A DNA stretch of 64,000 nucleotides from Voacanga thouarsii (lineage: Eukaryota; Streptophyta; Magnoliopsida; Gentianales; Apocynaceae). Both the position numbers and the translations under genes were made by a program. Shown here piece after piece: positions 37,829 to 51,321 of this stretch. The stretch lies in contig JANUWF010002208.1 of assembly GCA_026120185.1 (NCBI GenBank), positions 1,302,001 through 1,366,000 of the forward strand. Reading direction: 5' to 3'. Each line of letters begins with the position of its first letter. The stretch's first letter is position 1. Below the pieces are notes generated by a model. That model did no database searches. It saw only the letters and a program-made list of their open reading frames with translations, and was not told the DNA's origin.

Positions 37829-38174
37829 ATAGAATAACTAATAATTAAAATGAAATTCAAGCTCTTTAATACTCATATATGAAAACTTGAGATGTAAACA
37901 AATATGTATTTGAAAAATCAATGATCTAACCATTACATGCATTTTTAAAGTTAAAACAAGTTTAGTGACCTAATTCGAAAGTCATTCGTTTTATTTTATC
38001 ACATTTGTACAGTAATATCTATAAAATAGAAACATATCTTAGTATTTATAAATATAAATATATCAAATTAATGACTCAACCGTAAAATTTATTGAAATCA
38101 TTACCAATAGTATTGTGACTAAATTTGAAAATAATCAAATAAAATTTAAAATAATTTTGAGGGGCTTTGTTATA

Positions 38175-38660
38175 ATTAGACTAAAAACGACGGTTACAAT
38201 AAACCATCATATTTGTGTCTAATATATTGCGACGGTTATAATAAACCATCATATTTGGCCTGCTCTATTGTGACAGTTAAAATAAACCGTCGTATTTAAC
38301 CTATTCTATTGCGACGATTACAATAAACCATCGTATTTGGTCTACTTTATTGCGATGGTTTAAGTATACCGTTGTATTTGGCCTACTCTATTGCAATAGT
38401 TACAATAAACCATAGTAGTTGGTCTACTCTATTGTGACGGTTCAAATAAATTGTCGTATTTGGCCTACTCTATTGTAACAGTTGTAATAAACCGTCGTAT
38501 TTGGTCTACTCTATTGTGATGGTTCAAATAAACCATCATATTTGGTTACCAAATATAACAGTTGGCATTGGACCATTATATTAGGTCTATATATTGTGAC
38601 GGTTTCAGAACTGTCGTATAAAGTAACCTATTACGACGGTTTTTTGACACTAGTTTTTGC
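38175..38660. repeat. Right subterminal array of the 6.33-kb CACTA (~41-bp units)
   Basis: The phrase CTCTATTGCGACGGTT and variants recurs about every 41 bp (near 38265, 38306, 38343, 38385, 38426, 38468, 38509), each followed by AATAAACCGTCGTATTTGG. Each unit holds an inverted pair GACGGTT...AACCGTC, fitting paired transposase sites. Many units show C-to-T or G-to-A changes in the CG dinucleotides. Confidence 0.9.
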
Positions 38661-39640
38661 CTTCGTCGTATTTATCCCTTTTTTGTAGTGTCAATCACCT
38701 AGTTTTCACCCTCAAACCCCTTACACAAGGGGCAATTCAAGAGAAACTCATAAAGTAAATCTACCAATCGAGCCTCTAAATCCTAACCCCATCTCTTGAA
38801 ATTATTAGGATAAGAAAACCGCACCAATAGAAATATACAATACATAACAAGTGATTGAATACGCAAAATAATTTGTAAATAACTCAAATAGATATAAAGG
38901 TCTAACAAAATAAGTGTTCAACCCTTTAAATATATTATTAATAAACAAAAATGGAATCAAAATCAATAAGGAAAGGTAAGAGAAAAGAAAGTAAACTCAT
39001 AGACAAGTTATCTCTTCTTCCTCTTGCAATATCTTCTTGAAGATACTCTTTTCTCCTCCAAAGGAAACTTAGATCCTCCCTTGAGCTCCTCATTGGTGCT
39101 CTAGGGTTTGAGTGTGGCTTTTCCTCTTCTTTTTCTGCCCCTTAACAAAATAGTAATAAGATCTATTAATAGTGATTATTGAAAACCCTTGAAATCTGTT
39201 GTGTACTAACTTGTCCCGTTACAAATCGATGCCTATTGTAAAGTTAGACCGGCGCCTATTGTGCACTTTTTCTTGAATGATCTTGAATCTTGTTTGAAAC
39301 TGGCACATGTATATCCTTCCATCCGGCGCCTATTAGTCGTTGTGTTCTAGCTTCTTAACTCTCTGGAAATAACTAGTGCCTTCAGTTGCCCAACCGCTGT
39401 TTGTTGATTAATGCAATGGGCACTTGCATGTCTTCAAATCGACACCTTTTGACCTTTGTACTAGGCACCAGTTTGATTCTTCTTTGCTTTGTTTTCACCC
39501 TGTTTCATCAGCTATCTCTTATTTATGCATTTTGTACAAAACAAAGTAAAGATAGGGGAAATAAATAGTCAATAGATCATATATTTAGCATAATTTGGTA
39601 CAAAATGAGTCATAAATATTGACATAATGAGGACTTATCA

Positions 39641-41102
39641 ATGACTAGTCAAAATGTTAGGCACATCGCCAAATTCATTTGCTCTTTATTGTGCAAAAGT
39701 TTCGATAATTCAAAATTTCAACAATTACTTCAAAATAACTTTGAGACAACTCATAAAACTTATTTCTCTTTTTAGAGAAATTGAAAATAGTATTTCCTTT
39801 TTCAAATAATAATTTAAACTTAATAATAATTCATGTATTATTCAAGTAATTCAAATATTCACTTGAGCAGACACATATAAATCTTATTTTTCACTATGCA
39901 TATTTAGAGTCACATAAGACAAGTACTTCAATTACATAATAAATTCAAATAATACACAAAATAAATCTCATTATTCTAATTTCCCTAAAGTAGTAATTCA
40001 ATTACATAATAAATTCAAATAATTCAAAAAATAATAAATCAATTACATAATAAAGTAGTAATTAGTCTAAAGTAAAATAATAAAATAATAAATTCTAATT
40101 ATTCTAATTCCCTAAAGTAGTAATTCAATTACATAATAAATCTCATTATTCTAATTTCTCTAAAGTAAAATTATATGAGGGATTACATACCAAACTAAAA
40201 GTGATAGAGGGAAAACCCTAACTGGCATTAACTTGTAATGGAACATTTACTTAATTCGTACTTAATACCAATGAACTACAATAATTTCACAAATTCGTGT
40301 AAAATTTTCAACTCTCAAGAGTTCCAAAATTATGGCAAGAGCCTATTTCTTTTGTTAAAAAAATAAAATTAACTATGGGTATTTCTACAATATTTTAAGG
40401 TGGAAGTAGAGCATATTCTCATTCGGATGTTTAATTTTGTTATTCAAAACCAATTGCTTCCTCTTGTTCTCTATCATAAAACCATATTTGTGTATTGATA
40501 TTGTGACATAAATTTGCAAAAACATGTTTATGAAAATAAAACAAAAATAAATCATGCTTATGGAAGAAACATCTAGACCTCAACAATTCCAAATCCTTTT
40601 TAGTAATCATTATTAGTTGCCCATATCTATCGTTATAGCAGTTACAAAAGTAGTTGAGTTTAGAAAGAGCTAAAAACATAGTAGATTTAACCTTTATTTA
40701 AAATCTTCTATGTATATGGCACATATTTCAATCTTACAATGCAGCAGTAATATGTTTTTTTTGGTATCTTGTCACCAAATGTTCAAGAAATCTCACATGA
40801 TAAAACTATTTAATTTCTTTCCATTTTTTATAGGTTTGGTTAAGGCCAACTATTATTATTTTTGGTTAAGGCCAATTATTTATAAGCTCAAATTAAATAT
40901 TTTCCATAATCTTCTAAAGCATAAGGGGCAGTGTCATGAAGAAATATATATTTAACATATATGACATCTTTTCTATTAATATTTGCATCTCTGAAGCTGA
41001 GTATTTATACCACTAGACATTTGGAACTTACAATCACTAAAGTTCTTTTGCAAACTCATTCCATATAGTTGAGTTTTTCTTTTCAACATCATAGCTTGAG
41101 CT
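39641..41102. other. AT-rich spacer upstream of MADS copy 2
   Basis: Equivalent of 8602-9818. Around 39990-40150 the words AGTAATTCAATTACATAATA and TTCTAATTTCCCTAAAGTAG-like text are repeated locally, making this spacer longer than in copy 1. No gene seen. Confidence 0.5.
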
Positions 41103-41763
41103 ATGTCCAGAAAAAGATTGAAAGTTGCATTTATCGTCAATGATGCAAAAAGAAGAGCGACATACAAAAACAGGAAGAATGCGATCCTAAAGAAGGTAAG
41201 TGAAATTAGCACCTCATGTGGTATTAGTACTTATGCTATTATTTACAGCCTATTTGATCCTGAGCCTATGGTGTGGCCAAGCACCATGGGAGCCTAATAG
41301 TCCAAGACGTTGCCAGAGAATGATCAAAAATAGAAAATGTTGAATCAGGGGACCTTCTTGAGGCAAAAGCTTGCAAAGGTCAATGAAAAGCTGAAAAAGT
41401 AGCGGACAAAAAAATCACGAGAAACAGATTAGTGAATTGATGTTTCAAAGCCTAATGATTGGAAAGAAGGGGCTACAAATTTTGGCCTTGCCTGACCTTA
41501 AGGATCTTAGATGCAAAATCGATCAAACATTGAAGGATATTGATAGAAGACTCGAGGCTAGAAGTAAGATGGCCACTCTTGACCAAGTTGCACCACCACC
41601 TCGAGGCCTACCTCCACTGCAACCACCAACTATTAGCAAAACGAAGCCAATTAGAGTTCTATTCCAAGAGCAAAATGATTTTCATCAAGAGTTTGGTGAC
41701 TGGATTAGTGTCCCTGTTGAGAATGTGGGGTTTGGTCAGGGAGGGAGAATCGGATCAGAGTGA
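41103..41763 (+). pseudogene. AGL80-like M-gamma MADS-box gene, copy 2, heavily broken
   Basis: The MADS domain (MSRKRLKVAFIVNDAKRR, KKVSEISTSCGI, IIYSLFDPEP) is open for 64 codons and ends at a TAA created where copy 1 has QHVISQFK; about a dozen bases are missing here. Downstream it shares copy 1's TAG, has a further TAG (KLKK*RT), and one extra A in a run of seven shifts the frame at about 41410. The C-terminal part (KIDQTLKDIDRRLEARSKMA, APPPRGLPPLQPP) is open again from 41437. It is clearly more decayed than copy 1 and cannot encode a full protein. Confidence 0.88.
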
Positions 41764-43137
41764 CCTCAACTAATAATCCATCAGTAGAATGGCCTAATTC
41801 CTCTTTTCATCATAAATCATCTCATATTGTAGTTCCTTAGGGGTTTCTTTAGTGCCTCTCCACATCTCTTTTGGACACCTACATTTTTATTCTGTGTCCT
41901 TCTTCATCACATTTCTTAGACTTGTAAGTCTCTTATGCCACGTTTGGTCCTTCTATTGGAGATTCAGGGTTTAATAAAACAACCACAATTCTTTCCTTTT
42001 ATTTTAAATTCCAATGTTGTCTTGTTCAATGACTAATATTTCACTGTCGAAACATTTTTTGTGGAAAAATAAAATCTTCCACATGATTCGTGAAAAAAAG
42101 GTTGAGAAAATTTTGCTTCATTTAGTAATATAAACAAATTAACTAAAGATAGCCTAAGAATTAAGATAATTTATAAATCTCTAGGTATTCCCTATGTATT
42201 ATTTTTAGACTTGACCCGGTGTGGAATTGAACTGTGGTTGATGATCACGAAATTATTGGCCACGGTTCCCAGTTTTGTTTGGAAAGGGAACTGTATATTT
42301 GGATTTTAGTTTTGTTTCAAGGTTTCTGGAACTAGGGGTTTGGTGCCATTGTATTCAAAGAAAAGAAAGCCAAATTGAAATCTAAAATGACCTCGCCTTT
42401 TTCTTACCAATTATTTCCCATAGATCCTTCTTCCCTAACTATTTGACTGGCAGATAAATATGATATTTGTTGGACAAAAATGTGCATTTCTCCTTACTGA
42501 GCACTTCTTATAGGGCCTCAACCAAGTTTTCACTGATGGTAATACCGCCACCAGCAGACCCCTTATGTCATCATGAATCAACATAACGAGGGAATAAATC
42601 CTTTGGTTCATTACTTCCGCAAAATACTTGAGCCTTGGACATCAAGACCAAATGCTAGCACCATTTTAAAGGAGAATTAGCACTCTTATCCTTTGAGGAA
42701 AAATCAAGCCCTTGTAGTACCTTTTTCACTTTTGCCTTGGTCAGAAAATTTTCTAACAAAAAGCCTATCATGGAGACAACTGTAAGGAATTCCTTGCTGT
42801 TGGTCTCCGAGAAGGTGCTTTTTTCGGCTAGCTTGACAGGAGACATAAGCTAATTCTAAAAAGAAGCCTACATATCATTGCGAATGAATGGTTTAGGGTA
42901 TCCTTTGGAATTCCACTTAGTGAATTCCTAAATTTAATGTCATTTCAAAGCCGCCTTTTCGAGGACTCATCTTCTACTACTCTTGTAAAGATTTTAACCT
43001 CTTTCAAAAGGGGACCTCTTTCTCTCTCACTCCTCTCACTCCTAACTACTCAATCTTTCTGCTCATGTAAAGGAGGTCCGTTGCATTCTTGTTTTCTAGT
43101 GCCATCGAGGTCAAGCCAGTTGTACAGCATAAGAGGG
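41764..43137. other. Duplicated spacer between MADS copy 2 and the LINE
   Basis: Equivalent of 10482-11870. The only longer frame (42846-42655, minus) is not a known family. The LINE target duplication AGCATAAGAGGG lies at 43126-43137. Confidence 0.45.
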
Positions 43138-43650
43138 CCTGGATTGCATTCTTGCATTCTTGTTTGTAGTGACATTAAATTCAGGAGTTCCTATCTACTA
43201 TTCTACTGCATTTTCCTGGTTATATTAGCGCCCTTGTTTTGACTGTACTACCAAGTGTTCTATTAGCTTCCTTATCTAGTAGATGGATTTGGGAAGGTTG
43301 TGAACTAGTTTTTTGCCCAGTGTTTAGCTATCATATTGATTTGGTCTTTCTCTTATTCCTTTGTTCAATCTTCTATTCCTGCTGTCTAGTATATTTGATA
43401 TGCTTTAATTGCATATTTATTGCAGAAACCAATTTGTCAGGCTTTGGTATCCTGTATCCCCTGTAAGAATTATTCCTTACGTGCTAAGCTCCAATTTGAA
43501 TTCCAAACTCCCAGATTCAAGCTAATCCAATTTGCTGTCAGCCTCCTACTCCACCCACCCAGAGAATACTTCTAACTACTCCACTCCCTCGTCCTCCTAT
43601 AATCTCTTATTTTATCCGCTAGCTCCTCTTTCTGATGGCCTAGACCTAAT

Positions 43651-45387
43651 GGTCCAGACTAGAGGACGAAAGAAACTGACCATTCTAGGGTGTTGTCTTC
43701 CTCCACACCCCAAGCAATTCTCTCTTCTTCCCAGATTGTGCCTCCGTTGTCTGCTGTTCCATTCTTGGACATGACCAATACAAACCTCACATCCCTAACT
43801 CACCTCGAGATACTGATGGTTCCTAACACCAGTCCTCCACCTATCCTCCTTGTTCAGTTGCCTCAATTGCTAGCTCCAGAACCAAACATAGCATCCTTCT
43901 CGGTGGGCCCTAATGATAGGAGCATGGACCCTCTAGTTGCCCAGTTAGCTATTGAGAATAATGGCACATGTGAGGATATACCAAATTGCTCTCACGTGGG
44001 GAGCTTACCTCATTCTGCTACACCTGTGATTTCTGTCTCTACTGATCCCTTTGTGGGGAACAATAACAACTCATAGACGAAGTTACAATCTTTTCCCAAA
44101 CCTGTGGATTCCAATCAAATGATTCGTTCTTGGGCTAATGTTGTGAAAGGGAACCGTGAACAGTGTAATGGAATGAAATTAAGACATATTCCCAGCTCAA
44201 GAAACTTCGTTGATATTGATGCACTAGACTTTAAGGATACTGTGGGTAAGTTGGGTTTCTATCGAATATGGATGCTTGCGGGAAGATTCCCAGGAATGAA
44301 GGCAGTCATGGAACTCACTAAGTAATAGGGTGTTCTATCAAAGGTTCACACTCACGCCTCTGGATGGCTGATCTTCCACTTCAATTCGGAGGCTGATAGA
44401 CATGTGGTTCCAGTGAAGGGCCTTATGCAGTATTTGGGAGATCACTCATGCTCAAGGAGATGTTGTTAGAATTTGATTTTTCCCTGGAAGAGGTGAGTAT
44501 AATGCCAATATGGGTCATGTTCCCAGCTTTGCCTCTTGGTTGTTGGAACATGAAGGCTCTTAGCAAAATTGCTTTTGCTATTGGTATCCTAATTATGACC
44601 GATATGCTTACAGTGACATTTGATCGTCTATCCCATGATAGAGTTCTAGTGGAAGTTGATGTGTCTAAGCCCTTAGTGAAAGTGGTGCCAATAACATTAC
44701 CATTCGGTAAGATTAAATAGAAAACTGTGAGGTTTGAGTTTGAACCATTGTACTTAATTTTTGCTGCAAATTCAGCCATGTCACAAAGGCTTGCATGGGG
44801 GAAAAAATGAAAAAGAGGGAACAGTTGATGACACCCAGTGGTGACCAAACTAACAAACGTCAAATGAGTAGGCCAAGGCCCCTATCTGCACCGGTCGGAT
44901 AGATGATGAGATCAACTTCTCCTCCTCAGACAAGGCAAACACGTACTGATAAGGGGAAAGAACCTGCCCAATGTAATAATGATGACCAAATGCACATCAT
45001 ATAATCTATGGCTGATGGCAGTGTACATGGGCTGGACAAGCAATTAACCAGAGACATACTGGCCAATGGTGGCGCTATAGCCAATGATGCACCATCAGCA
45101 TCAGTTGGGCAAAAAAACTAGTTTAAGGATACAAGGGGCAGGTCCAGGACAAGGTGTATAGGATGTCCACAGACGAGATCAAACTCACGGAGTCATGTCC
45201 AATTTGGTAGTAATAAGTCGGTCTCTACTGCTGGAAAGGTTAGCAATCCTGAAGAAATTCCAACGGCCATGGTGAATGTAGGTAAGGCAACCGTGCAGGC
45301 CACTCAATTTATTCATTCAATATGGAAAAAATATGCTCAAAGTAGTGTTGACCTGATTGGTGCCGAAAAGGCACTAATTAGTCCACC
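43651..45387 (+). pseudogene. LINE ORF1 (DUF4283 RNA-binding protein), disrupted
   Basis: ORF1 proteins bind the LINE RNA. The likely start is MVQTRGRKK at 43651. Later blocks are SWANVVKGNREQCNGMKLRH and GFYRIWMLAGRFPGMKAVME (44120-44325), then MLKEMLLEFDFSLEEVSIMP and WVMFPALPLGCWNMKALSKI up to TFDRLSHDRVLVEVDVSKPL (44448-44690), which is the DUF4283 core. Stops (for example after 44325 and at 44718) and shifts break it. A zinc knuckle is not evident after the DUF4283 part; the tail up to 45387 is low-complexity. Confidence 0.82.
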
Positions 45388-48300
45388 ATGAGAGTTGCAT
45401 TATGGAATATTCGAGGGTTCAAAATGACCCTCAAGCAACACGGGGTAAGAGAATTTATCTCAAAATATCGTGTGGACATCATTAGATTATTGGAAACAAA
45501 GTTGACTGTAGATGGGCTGGATAATATACTTCAGCACAATTTTTGTAATTTGCCGATTTTATATAACATGGTTGAAGTTGATTGGGGCAGAATAGTCATC
45601 TTCTGGAATGGGGCAAAGGTGGATGTCAACTTATTCCACTGCTAGCCTCAGGCTATCACTGTTCGTATTACATGTAAGATTTCTCATGTTGCTTATTTCT
45701 TTACTTTTGTCTATGCTTACAATTTTATTTTGGTAAGAAGGACTTTGTGGAATGAGATTGAGTACTTCTCTTCCTCGTTATCGGATGTATGGATCCTTAT
45801 GGGTGATTTTAATACTTACTTACATGTGGACGATAAACTTAGTAGTACCATGCCTACTACATATGAAATTAGGGACTTTACATCATTATGTGCTGATATT
45901 GGTCTGGAGGACCTTCCATATGTCGGGCCACGGTTTACTTGGACTAATCCAAGAGTGTGGTCTAAACTTGATCGGGTTATGGGTAATGATGCTTGGTTCC
46001 AATGCCCTATCCAGGCATCGGTGGAATTCCTCCTTATTGGGTTTCTTTCTAATCATAGCCCCGTCATTTGGTCAGTTGTAGACAACATCGGAGGATCTGC
46101 TCATCCATTCAGGTTACTTAATTTTTGGGCTGACCATGACTCGTTCCACAATATTGTCAAGGGAGTATGGGATCGGACATACAAGGATTCACCAGTTCAT
46201 TCTATGCCGTTAGTTGAAAGAGCTAAAGCGGGACTTGCGGAGATTAAACAGACTGGAATTCTCTCACTTGTCTGGTCATGTTGAACAAGCAAACATGGCT
46301 ATACTTAATGCCCAACAGCTATTACTTGAGAACCCTATGGATCATAATCTTATTGGACAGTTCAAGGAGCATAAATGGTCTGCATGGTATCTTGCGAAGG
46401 CAGAAATGAAGTTCTACCAGCAACTTGCAAAAGGTAAGTATGTTGCTCAAGCTGATAAGAATACTCGTTACTTCTTCAACATTATCAAATGAAAAAAAAA
46501 AAAAAAGAGCTTCATTACTTCAATTCTCAAGGAAGATGGTTACATGACTAACAGTCTTAAGGCTCTTGCTGATGAATTTGTGGAATACTACCGGAGCCTG
46601 CTGGGGACTAAGATGTGTTGCCAGGAAATCAATGTGGACTATGTTCGTACTGGGCCAATGGTTCCTCATGACCTAAAGGATGACTTGATTAGGGATGTCA
46701 CTATCCAGGATATTAAATTGGCCCTGTGGGATATTGGTGACTGCAAAGCTCCAGGTCCATACTGTTATTTTACCTTATTTTTCAAGAAAGCATGGGGTAC
46801 AATTGGACAGAATCTATGTGATGCTGTTAGGGAATTCTTCACATCTAGCAGATTACTAAAGTAGATCAACCATTCTATTATTACTCTGGTTCCCAAGTCC
46901 GAACATACAGAGAGGGTGGGAGATTATCAGCCAATTTCTTGTTGCAACGTGGTGAACAAGATTATTTCTAAAATTTTGGCAAAAAGACTTAAATTAGTTG
47001 TTCCGCATCTTGTAGACATCTCCCAGATAGCTTTCATTCAAGATAGACTCATGACTACTAACATTCTCCTGGTTTAAGAGCTTATGCGTGCATATGGTAG
47101 GACAACAGTTTCTCCTAGATGTTCGATTAAAGTGGACCTAAAGAAGGCTTATGACTCAGTTAACTGGGAGTTCTTACAGGAATTACTTACAGAAATTGGG
47201 TTCCCACATATTTTCGTGAACTGGATTGAGTAGTGTGTGACCACTACTTCTTTCTCTGTTGCTATTAATAGGACTGTGTAGGGTTTCTTTAGAGGTGCTA
47301 AAGGTCTACACCAAGGAGATCCGATATCTACTTTGTTGTTTGTCATTTGCTTAGAATATTTCTCACGAGTTGTTAAAGTGCACACACTTGGGACTTTATT
47401 CAGATATCATCCCAACTGTGAGGTATTAAGGATTACTTACCTTGCATTTGCGGATGACCTGATGTTGTTTGCTAGGGGTGATTGTTTTTTTGTTCGTATA
47501 CTCCTTGACTACCTGGAAGTATTTAAGAGGTGCTCGGACCTTGAAATTAACAAGGATAAGTCAAACATTTATCTTGTTGGGATCCCAAGGACTACTCAAG
47601 AGAGTATTCTGGATGACATGGGCATTCCTATTGGGGAACTTTCTTTTCGCTACATTGGCTTACTAATCATTAATGGTAAAATAAGGCTAACCTTCTACAA
47701 ACCATTGCTTGATAGAATTGGCTTATACATTGGGAGATGGTCTGCACAGTTTCTTTCTTATGCTGGGCGACTCCAATTGATCCAGTCTATTCTTCAAGGT
47801 GTTGAGTGTTTCTGGTTGTCCATTCTTCCTACTTCGTCAACTGTTATTTGCCAACTGGATAGGATGGCTAGGGATTTTTTGTGGAACTCGAAAAAAAAAA
47901 TGCATTAGTTTCCTGGAAAGATATTTGTCTTCCCAAGACTGAAGGCGTACTTGGTTTGTGAAATTTATAAGCTTGGAATGGGGCGTTATTGTCTAGAATC
48001 ATTTGGGACTTACAAGCTGAGAAACAATCCTTGTAGGTCAAATGATTGAACCACAACTATATGAAGGGTAGATCAGTTTGGGAGATTGATCATCATAGGG
48101 ACCATTCCCCTCTGTTTTGTAGATTGCTATCAATTAGAGACATGATACTGGACTGGTAATAGGATATTCATAGTGCGGCTGATCTTCTTCACACTTGGGC
48201 TATGGGTACTGACTCCTTCACCTCTCAAGCTTATGAATATCTAAGGCCAACTACATTGAGGGTATATTGGGCTAATACTATTTGGAAGCAGGGTCTTACC

Positions 48301-48660
48301 CCTAAGCACTCATTCATTCTTTGGTTGTGGGCTAGGGGAAGGCTGAAAACCAAGGATGCACTTGTGTTCCGACTTGATAACATGTCGTGTCCACTATATA
48401 AGTCACATCTGGAAACGACTAACCATTTATTTTTCAAGTACTCTATTTTTTCTACTATTTGGATGGAAATTAAAAGATGGCTAAGCTTACCACTAGTAAT
48501 GAATACATCCAATGCTTGCCTTAAGTGGTACAAGCGTGCCAATTGTGGTTCTTCGTGGTTAGCTAAGGCAAAGGCTACTGCTATGGCTACCACATTCTAC
48601 TACATCAGGAATGCTCGTAACAAGGCTATTTTTGAGGGGGAAGTTTGCCAAATGGATTAA
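45388..48660 (+). pseudogene. LINE ORF2 (endonuclease, reverse transcriptase, zf-RVT), disrupted
   Basis: ORF2 nicks the target and copies the RNA. The endonuclease starts MRVALWNIRGF at 45388, with LLETK, WILMGDFNTYLHV and SNHSPVIW, the conserved N, E, GDFN and H residues; a TAG lies at 45643. RT blocks follow: CKAPGPYCYF, ITLVPKSEHTERVGDYQPIS, VDLKKAYDSVNWEFL, GLHQGDPIS and YLAFADDLMLF with the catalytic FADD at 47447-47458. Then INKDKSNIY and a thumb region to about 47908. The zf-RVT domain is at 48202-48660 (TIWKQGLTPKHSFILWLWAR). Several stops (46862, 47077, 47231, 47280) and shifts, including an A run near 46494, inactivate it. Confidence 0.93.
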
Positions 48661-48859
48661 AACACTGTGTACACTGTTATATTTTCTTTGTACCCTAATG
48701 TTTTGTCTAGTTTTGAGAATTGTAGTGATATCCACTAGTTAATAGTCTCCTTGACTACGGACTAGTGAACTACCATGTAAATATCTTTTCATCATTATTA
48801 ATCCATTTACATTTTGATTAAAAAAAAAAGGAAAAAGAGCATAAGAGGGATCTTGCTAT

Positions 48860-49215
48860 TTTTTGATAGCTGATGAAATTTCTCTGATGGTAGCTCCATT
48901 TTGGTTCACTTTTGTGGGCAAATTCCTACAAAGGAAGCTATCCATGAAGGGTGTTTGAAAGGCTTTCTAGACCATTGGCTTGAAAAACTCTATTGAGATT
49001 GGACGGCTGGACGCCCAGCATGTTCTTATCTGTCCTTCAGTTGAGGAGGATTATTTGAGAATATGGATGAAGGGATGTTCATATCTCCTTGTTTTCCTTA
49101 TGAGGATCATGAAGTGGACTAAGGATTTTAGGGTCACTTCAAATCCATCTATTGTGCCAATCTGGGTTTCCATGAAACATTACCTATTTATTTCTTCAAA
49201 AAGCCAGCATTAGGG
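48860..49215 (+). pseudogene. DUF4283 domain fragment, copy 2
   Basis: Equivalent of 11900-12230. Reads MVAPFWFTFVGKFLQR-like text broken by a TGA, then IGRLDAQHVLICPSVEEDYL, WMKGCSYLLVFLMRIMKWTK and NPSIVPIWVSMKHYL. It keeps a stretch (MKGCSYLL) lost from copy 1, so it is the more complete version of this domain. No zinc knuckle follows. Confidence 0.65.
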
Positions 49216-51321
49216 GATCTACAAAAATTAAGGGTGAAATGCCTCATGAATGAGTCAAGAGATAGGCTTTGGTATTTTGACATGATGATGGTCAATTAAA
49301 GTGTCGGTGCGTCTCTATTTTGGCTTGTTGGTGTAGCTCCACAGAAAAGGATAGAGATGAGTATGATTACAGGAGTTCATTACATAGATATGATAGTGAA
49401 GAGAAATTTATTTACATGGCTGCTCTTTCTTAATTGCGAAAATCCCTTTTGCAAGTTACATTTGGGAAAAAATAAACAAAACAAAACAAGTAAGGATTTT
49501 ATTAGTCAGAAAAAAAATGAATTTAATCTTTAGAATTTTGTTGGGTTAGTCAGGTTTTATTACTTCAGAAAGGATAGTCTTTTGTAGGATAAAAATGAGG
49601 ATGGAGAATGAAAGAAGTTAAAAGAGAAACGCTTTGATAATTATATTTTTTAATATTAAAACAAAATTGTAACTCTCTAAAACGGAACTCTCACTGCTAG
49701 TTAGTGGATTGTTCTCTTTCAAAATGTTAAATGCTATTATGCAATTTAGATTTCTTTTTTTTTGGGGGGGGCGGGGGGGAGGGGGTTCTATTTAGAGGGA
49801 AAAACTAATGATTCTTTGGAGGCTATGCTCTGTGATTCCACCAAATCTGCTTTAGTTACTGTTGTTGAATCATCCAATAAGAGTAAATTTGGGCAAGAGA
49901 ACATCAGCAATAAGGCCCTTTTCAGAGAACTAAACTTGCTTTGCATTACATTTAACGGCGGAGTTAATTAATCAAGCGATTAGCCTTTTGGCAAGATCCT
50001 GTACTGCAAAAGGGGAAATTTCTGTACGTGCACGAACGTATAAGTCATTTGCTTTAAAATGACTGTGTTCATAGTAATATGCCTCCTAATATGTTTTATA
50101 TGTTTTTGTAAGAGTGTTGAGAGGTCTCAAAAATAATAATAATAATAACAATAACAAATAAATAAATAACACAACTTTTGAGTTTTAACCTACAAATTGT
50201 AATTTAATGTCTCCACCTAGGTTTTATTCTAGCAGTACTCCAACTGGTCTTAATTTATTAGGTAAATGAGATTAAAGTGCAGAAGTAATGCTTTCGTTTC
50301 TTTTTATGTACTAGGGAATGGACGTAAATCTAAACTACACTTGGAATATTTCTCCAATAAAGTGCCTTGACCAACTCATCAACTTATCATGTGATTAATC
50401 CTTTAATGTTTAAGTGAACATTTGTATTCGGAAAAAGTGTAACGCAAGTAAAGGGAAGCTTGTTAGATACTTTCTCCATTTCCAAAATCTGGTTAATTTA
50501 GGACATGGCACACAGAGATTGAGAAATTATTAAAACTTATATAATTGTAATAGAAAAAGAATATTATATCTTTAAATAAAAATAAATATTTATTAATTAT
50601 TTTCATCTATACATTCATTGGAAATGCACAAATTTAATGAGTCAAATGGTTGAAGAAGGAATAAATTAAGAATATAAGTAATAAATTTATTCTTGATTTG
50701 TGAGATTGACAATTAATACAATTCTTACCATTCCCTATATTATGGAAACCCTCTATTGCAAGTCGATCATTAGCCAATGAACAAAATGTAAGGGGTTCAG
50801 CGTGCTAAAATTAAATATATTAGCAACGATAGATGTACAAAGAATGTTTGTTGGTGTAGACGGAGAATGAAACAGACGTTTATTGGACTCGTAGCCATGC
50901 ACCAAATGTTTCTATTCAGATTTGCATATCCATATTTGTTCATACCATAGAATAACAATGTACACAGAGGCTTGAGGGTGAATTACATTTTTTGAAGCAT
51001 CCCACGATTGTGAATCAATTTGAAAAAGGTTCATAAACCTATCCAGCTCAGATAGTTGCACAACGTTTGGATTCCCTTCCCGTTGTAAGTTAGGAGGTTG
51101 ACAGGAACTTTTATGATGCTGAAAATGCTGGTATTGTTGATTCTACACATAGGCAAGAGCAACAACCCAGTAACTAGCTAACTTGTTGTTCGGTGATTCA
51201 CAGTTTATTTCTTTCCTTTAAATTGTTAAGAGTGCTGAGTAAGATTGTTTTTCAGCAAATCTGAATTTTTTAATTAGTGTGGTGTTGTGCTAGATGGAGG
51301 GGATAAGGAGTTCTTAATAAT
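49216..51321. other. Duplicated AT-rich spacer, copy 2
   Basis: Equivalent of 12231-14386. A G-rich stretch (49763-49787) interrupts the coding-like segment NDSLEAMLCDSTKSA that copy 1 also has. Nothing else recognised. Confidence 0.4.

Larger units (their letters stand above)
43138..48837 (+). mobile_element. Full-length L1-type LINE (5.70 kb)
   Basis: It is bounded by perfect 12-bp duplications AGCATAAGAGGG (43126-43137 and 48838-48849) and ends in an A-rich tail (48820-48837), the marks of target-primed reverse transcription. Copy 1 has the unoccupied site near 11870. It contains an ORF1 with DUF4283 and an ORF2 with endonuclease, reverse transcriptase and zf-RVT domains, in the plant L1 order. 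Both are disrupted. Confidence 0.95.

Noticed and set aside
43937..44076. A host gene start downstream of MADS copy 2
   Set aside because: The region lies inside the LINE and leads into DUF4283, so it is ORF1.
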